NCBI RefSeq assembly: GCF_029212575.1
Contig: NZ_JARGPK010000058.1
Location: forward strand, 56,495-120,494
Direction: 5' to 3'
DNA: 64,000 bases
DNA from: Antarcticimicrobium sp.
GTDB taxonomy: Bacteria > Pseudomonadota > Alphaproteobacteria > Rhodobacterales > Rhodobacteraceae
Position numbers and translations under genes: made by a program. Shown piece by piece: positions 61,295 to 64,000 of the stretch. Under the pieces are notes generated by a model. It did not search any database. It saw only the letters and a list, made by a program, of their open reading frames with translations, and was not told the DNA's origin. The first letter of the stretch is position 1, and each line of letters begins with the position of its first letter.

Positions 61295-62541
61295 GATCGT
61301 TGCCCTCCTTGCGCGTTTTCCTGGCTTGTTTGCGGCCCGGCCTCGGCGGGCAGGCGCAGAACCCCGGCCCGGACGAGATCGGCAATCTCCGCCTCGCCGA
61401 CGCCCGCATCGCGCAGCACCTCGACCCCGTGCTCACCAAGGCGCGGGGCCAGAGGCGGTGGCGCGGTGTCGTCCTCGCCCTCCCAGTGCACGGCGCCGCG
61501 CACACGCAGAATGCGGCCCTCGGACGGGTGCTCTTCCTCGCGGATCAGGCCGACCGCCTTGAGTTGCGGGTCGTCGATGAGCGTTTCCAGGGTGTTGGTG
61601 CGCATCGCCGGAATATCCGCCGCCTCGAACGCGGCCAGCCATTCGGCGGTGGTGCGGGCGATAAGGTGTTTACCGACGATCTCGTAGAGCGCGGCGATGT
61701 TCGCGCTGCGCTCATAAAGCTCGGCAAAGCGCGGATCCTCGCCCAGTTCCGGCACGCCGATGGTCCGAAACAGCGATTGCCACTGGCGGTCGGTGTAGGG
61801 CAGCACGCCGATATACCCGTCGGAGGTTCGGAACGGCCGCCGATACGGGTTGAGATGGCGGGGATAGCCCATCTCGCCCTCGGGCGGCACGAAACTGCGC
61901 CCATAAAGGTGATCGCCCAGCACGAACCCCGCCAGCGCCTCGAACATGGGAACGACAACGCTTTGGGCTTTGCCGCTGCGCAGCCGCGCCACCACCGCCG
62001 CCAGCACCGCTTCGGCCGCAAAAAGCCCGGTAATCCGGTCGGCCATTGCCAGCGGCACATACTGCGTTTCGCCGCCCGAACGATGCATCAGGTCGGGCAG
62101 CGCCACAAGGCCCTGAATCAGATCGTCATAGGCCGGGCGGTCGGTATAAGGCCCGCCGCGATCAAATCCGAGGATCGCGCAATGCACAACGCCCGGATTG
62201 ATTTTCCGGAGGTCCTCGAAGGAGAGCCCCAGTTTCTTGGCGGCAGGGTCGCGCATGTTGTGGATCACCACATCGGCACGCGCCACCAACTGCTCAAAGG
62301 CCGGGCGCGCCTCGGGGCGGCGCAGGTCAAGCGCCAGGCTGCGCTTTCCGGCACCAAGGCCAAGGAACATCGAACTCATCTTCGCGTGCCGGGCCGGGCC
62401 GACATTGCGGATCGGGTCACCGTCTGGCGCTTCCAGCTTGATGATCTCGGCCCCGTATTCCGCAAGGATCTGGGTCGCATAGGGCCCTGTCCCCATGGTC
62501 GTAAGGTCAAGCACATGGATCCCGTCCAGCAACCCGGTCAT
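61291..62541 (-). CDS. CaiB/BaiF CoA-transferase, copy 2
   Basis: 416 residues from the ATG at 62541 (ATGA overlap with the preceding gene); the open frame goes on to 62796 but that part is antisense-like and overlaps. Motifs: GIHVLDLTTMGTGPYATQIL, YGAEIIKLEAPDGDPIRNVG, GAGKRSLALDLRRPEARPAF, AILGFDRGGPYTDRPAYDDL, GDHLYGRSF. More distant from copies 1 and 3 than they are from each other by eye. Substrate unknown. Confidence 0.88.
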   Translation of the reverse strand: MTGLLDGIHVLDLTTMGTGPYATQILAEYGAEIIKLEAPDGDPIRNVGPARHAKMSSMFLGLGAGKRSLALDLRRPEARPAFEQLVARADVVIHNMRDPAAKKLGLSFEDLRKINPGVVHCAILGFDRGGPYTDRPAYDDLIQGLVALPDLMHRSGGETQYVPLAMADRITGLFAAEAVLAAVVARLRSGKAQSVVVPMFEALAGFVLGDHLYGRSFVPPEGEMGYPRHLNPYRRPFRTSDGYIGVLPYTDRQWQSLFRTIGVPELGEDPRFAELYERSANIAALYEIVGKHLIARTTAEWLAAFEAADIPAMRTNTLETLIDDPQLKAVGLIREEEHPSEGRILRVRGAVHWEGEDDTAPPPLAPRLGEHGVEVLRDAGVGEAEIADLVRAGVLRLPAEAGPQTSQENAQGGQRS

Positions 62542-63764
62542 GGCTTCGCACCCCCCGTTTGGCTGTCGGCAACCACCGCATCCCTCAACAGCGCCTCGAC
62601 CGCCGCAGGCGCGAACCCAAGCGTCGCAAGAATTTCCCGCGTGCCCGCCCCGGCCTCCGGTGCCGGTGCGCGGATCTGAGGCTGGCGCCCATCTGCCGAG
62701 GCCGGAAAGGCCGAGAGGTGATGCCCCGCCACGTCCCGCACGAAGCCACGGGCGCGGACATGATCGCTCACCACTGCCTCGGCGGGAAAGAGGCACAGGT
62801 TCGCGGGCACACCGGCGGCCTCGAACCGTGCCATCCAGTCAGCCGCATCGCGCCGCAGGAAGGTTTCACTCAGCGCGGCGAACAGCGCGTCACCATGGGC
62901 ACGGCGGCCCGCGTCAGTGTCAAAGCGGCCTTCCAGGATCATCGGCATGTCAGCCTCCATGACGGTGCGAAACCTCTGCCAAAGATGCTCTTCGGTGCCG
63001 ACACCAAGCGCAATCTCGCGCCCATCGGCGGTAGCGAAAAGATCGTTCGTCGGATAGGGGGAATCTCCGGTGCCGCCATCGCCATCAAGCCCGTGGCGCA
63101 TCGAAACGCCGAACAGCACCGCATCCATCAGCGCCACATCAAGCATCATGCCGCGCCCGGTGCTCCGGCACTCGTTGAGCGCGGCAAGGATCGCGATGGT
63201 AGCGTTCCCCGCGCCCAGAAGATCGGCCACCGGCAGCCCCGACCGGCGTGGACGGCCCGTCCAGTGACCCGAAAAGGCAAAGGCCCCGCCAGCGGCAAGG
63301 AAATTCAGGTCATGCCCCGGAGCATCGCGCCACGGGCCGTTCTGGCCATAGCCCGAAACCGAACAACTGATGATCTGCGGGTTCACCGCCGACAGGCTGG
63401 CATGGTCGATCCCGAGCCGCGCGGCAACACCGGGCCGAAAGCTCTCAAGCGCTATGTCGCCCCAGCGGGCCAGCTGCTCCACCACCTTCGCAGCGCCATC
63501 GCGTTTCAGGTCAATCGCCAGGCTGGTCTTGCTCCGGTTGGCAGCGTGGAGAATTGGCGCCAGCACCTCGCGGTGGCGCACGCCCTCCCCGGCAAGAGGC
63601 TCAACCTTGATCACCTCGGCACCGAGATCGGCAAGGATCGCCCCGGCCAGCGGCCCCGGCAAAAGCGCCGAGAAATCGACGACGCGCACCCCGGCGAGCG
63701 GCTGCCAGGCCGGTGCAGGCCCGGATTGCGACGCGGGAGCGGCGGGAGCGGCGGTATCGGTCAT
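62538..63764 (-). CDS. CaiB/BaiF CoA-transferase, copy 3
   Basis: 408 residues; AAGGAAAGGAAAACGCC precedes the ATG. GVRVVDFSALLPGPLAGAIL, LGAEVIKVEPLAGEGVRHRE, NRSKTSLAIDLKRDGAAKVV, SVSGYGQNGPWRDAPGHDLN and GRGMMLDVALMDAVLFGVSM fit alpha-methylacyl-CoA racemase/CoA-transferase members, so a racemase role is also possible. First complete gene of the operon, 61 bases after the TRAP permease gene. Confidence 0.88.
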   Translation of the reverse strand: MTDTAAPAAPASQSGPAPAWQPLAGVRVVDFSALLPGPLAGAILADLGAEVIKVEPLAGEGVRHREVLAPILHAANRSKTSLAIDLKRDGAAKVVEQLARWGDIALESFRPGVAARLGIDHASLSAVNPQIISCSVSGYGQNGPWRDAPGHDLNFLAAGGAFAFSGHWTGRPRRSGLPVADLLGAGNATIAILAALNECRSTGRGMMLDVALMDAVLFGVSMRHGLDGDGGTGDSPYPTNDLFATADGREIALGVGTEEHLWQRFRTVMEADMPMILEGRFDTDAGRRAHGDALFAALSETFLRRDAADWMARFEAAGVPANLCLFPAEAVVSDHVRARGFVRDVAGHHLSAFPASADGRQPQIRAPAPEAGAGTREILATLGFAPAAVEALLRDAVVADSQTGGAKP

Positions 63765-63825
63765 GGCGTTTTCCTTTCCTTGCAGTCCCGGCCCCGGAGG
63801 GCCGGACCCCGTTCGCCCGGCGGGA

Positions 63826-64000
63826 TCAGTTTGACATCTGGTTGGGTAACCAAAGGACGATCTCCGGCATCAGGCCAAGCAGCAGCACCATGCCCAGCAT
63901 GCACAGGAAGAACGGCAGGATGCCCGCGAAGATCTCATGCACCGGCTGCCCGGTATAGCGCGCCACAACAAAGACATTGAGGCCCAGGGGAGGCGTGATC
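63826..64000 (-). CDS. TRAP transporter large permease, 3' end only
   Basis: The last 58 codons on the minus strand, cut by the window edge: ITPPLGLNVFVVARYTGQPV, HEIFAGILPFFLCMLGMVLL and LMPEIVLWLPNQMSN before the TGA at 63826-63828. TPPLGLNVFV and the closing MPEIVLWLP are standard DctM endings. It lies directly upstream of the CoA-transferase operon, so the pathway has its own carboxylate importer. Confidence 0.85.
   Translation of the reverse strand, partial: ITPPLGLNVFVVARYTGQPVHEIFAGILPFFLCMLGMVLLLGLMPEIVLWLPNQMSN

Noticed and set aside
62542..62796. 85-residue N-terminal extension of CoA-transferase copy 2
   Set aside because: It lies wholly within the preceding transferase gene in another frame and precedes the conserved N-terminus GIHVLDLTTMGTGP; ATG at 62541 is the natural start.

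Overview
The window is high-GC bacterial DNA. The gene families (class I benzoyl-CoA reductase, TRAP transporters, SrfB/SrfC, IS6-type elements, tandem CaiB/BaiF CoA-transferases) fit an alphaproteobacterium, probably Rhodobacterales-like, able to live without oxygen. The taxonomic guess is inference; no rRNA or tRNA gene was seen.

1-3005: end of an SCO-like gene, a fused cytochrome b/ferredoxin/MvhD-like redox protein, a small exported protein and a bacteriohemerythrin. An IS6-family transposase remnant follows.

3.6-34.6 kb: a compact anaerobic aromatic-acid island. An Rrf2 regulator and a GNAT acetyltransferase (arranged like BadM/BadL of Rhodopseudomonas) are divergent from the 4-hydroxybenzoyl-CoA reductase genes (hcrC-hcrA-hcrB). 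These are followed by a DUF2249 protein, a polytopic membrane protein, a hemerythrin and a tandem GNAT protein. On the minus strand lies had-oah-dch-bcrCBAD-fdx: ATP-dependent Thauera-type benzoyl-CoA reductase, the ring-opening enzymes and the electron-donating ferredoxin. Divergent korAB (2-oxoglutarate:ferredoxin oxidoreductase) should recharge that ferredoxin. Next come a phenylacetate module (FlK-like thioesterase, PadB-like molybdoenzyme, fused PadC/PadD-like subunit, phenylacetate-CoA ligase), decayed remains of phenylglyoxylate oxidoreductase genes, benzoate-CoA ligase, a broken SDR gene and a complete TRAP transporter. A near-palindromic ~20-bp element (core GGTATNNTNGTACT) occurs in five of the promoter regions and probably unites them in one regulon.

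34.7-35.4 kb: IS6 and IS3 remnants.

35.7-53.3 kb: an eleven-gene minus-strand cluster around SrfB (Hsp70/actin-like ATPase) and SrfC (dynamin-like GTPase). It includes three single-pass SrfA-like proteins (one a trypsin-type protease), a further single-pass protein, a vWA protein, an FtsX/MacB-type ABC transporter, a formylglycine-enzyme-like exported protein and a peptidoglycan-binding protein. It reads as an uncharacterised envelope-spanning machine and is the strongest candidate for a novel system here.

53.7-56.8 kb: IS481 and IS6 debris flanking a 747-residue RTX-type secreted protein with 187-residue internal repeats, then an internally deleted IS6 element with both ends kept.

57.0-64.0 kb: an IclR regulator and a translationally coupled operon of three CaiB/BaiF CoA-transferases plus an acetoacetyl-CoA-synthetase-like ligase, preceded by the end of a TRAP permease gene: an undefined organic-acid pathway.
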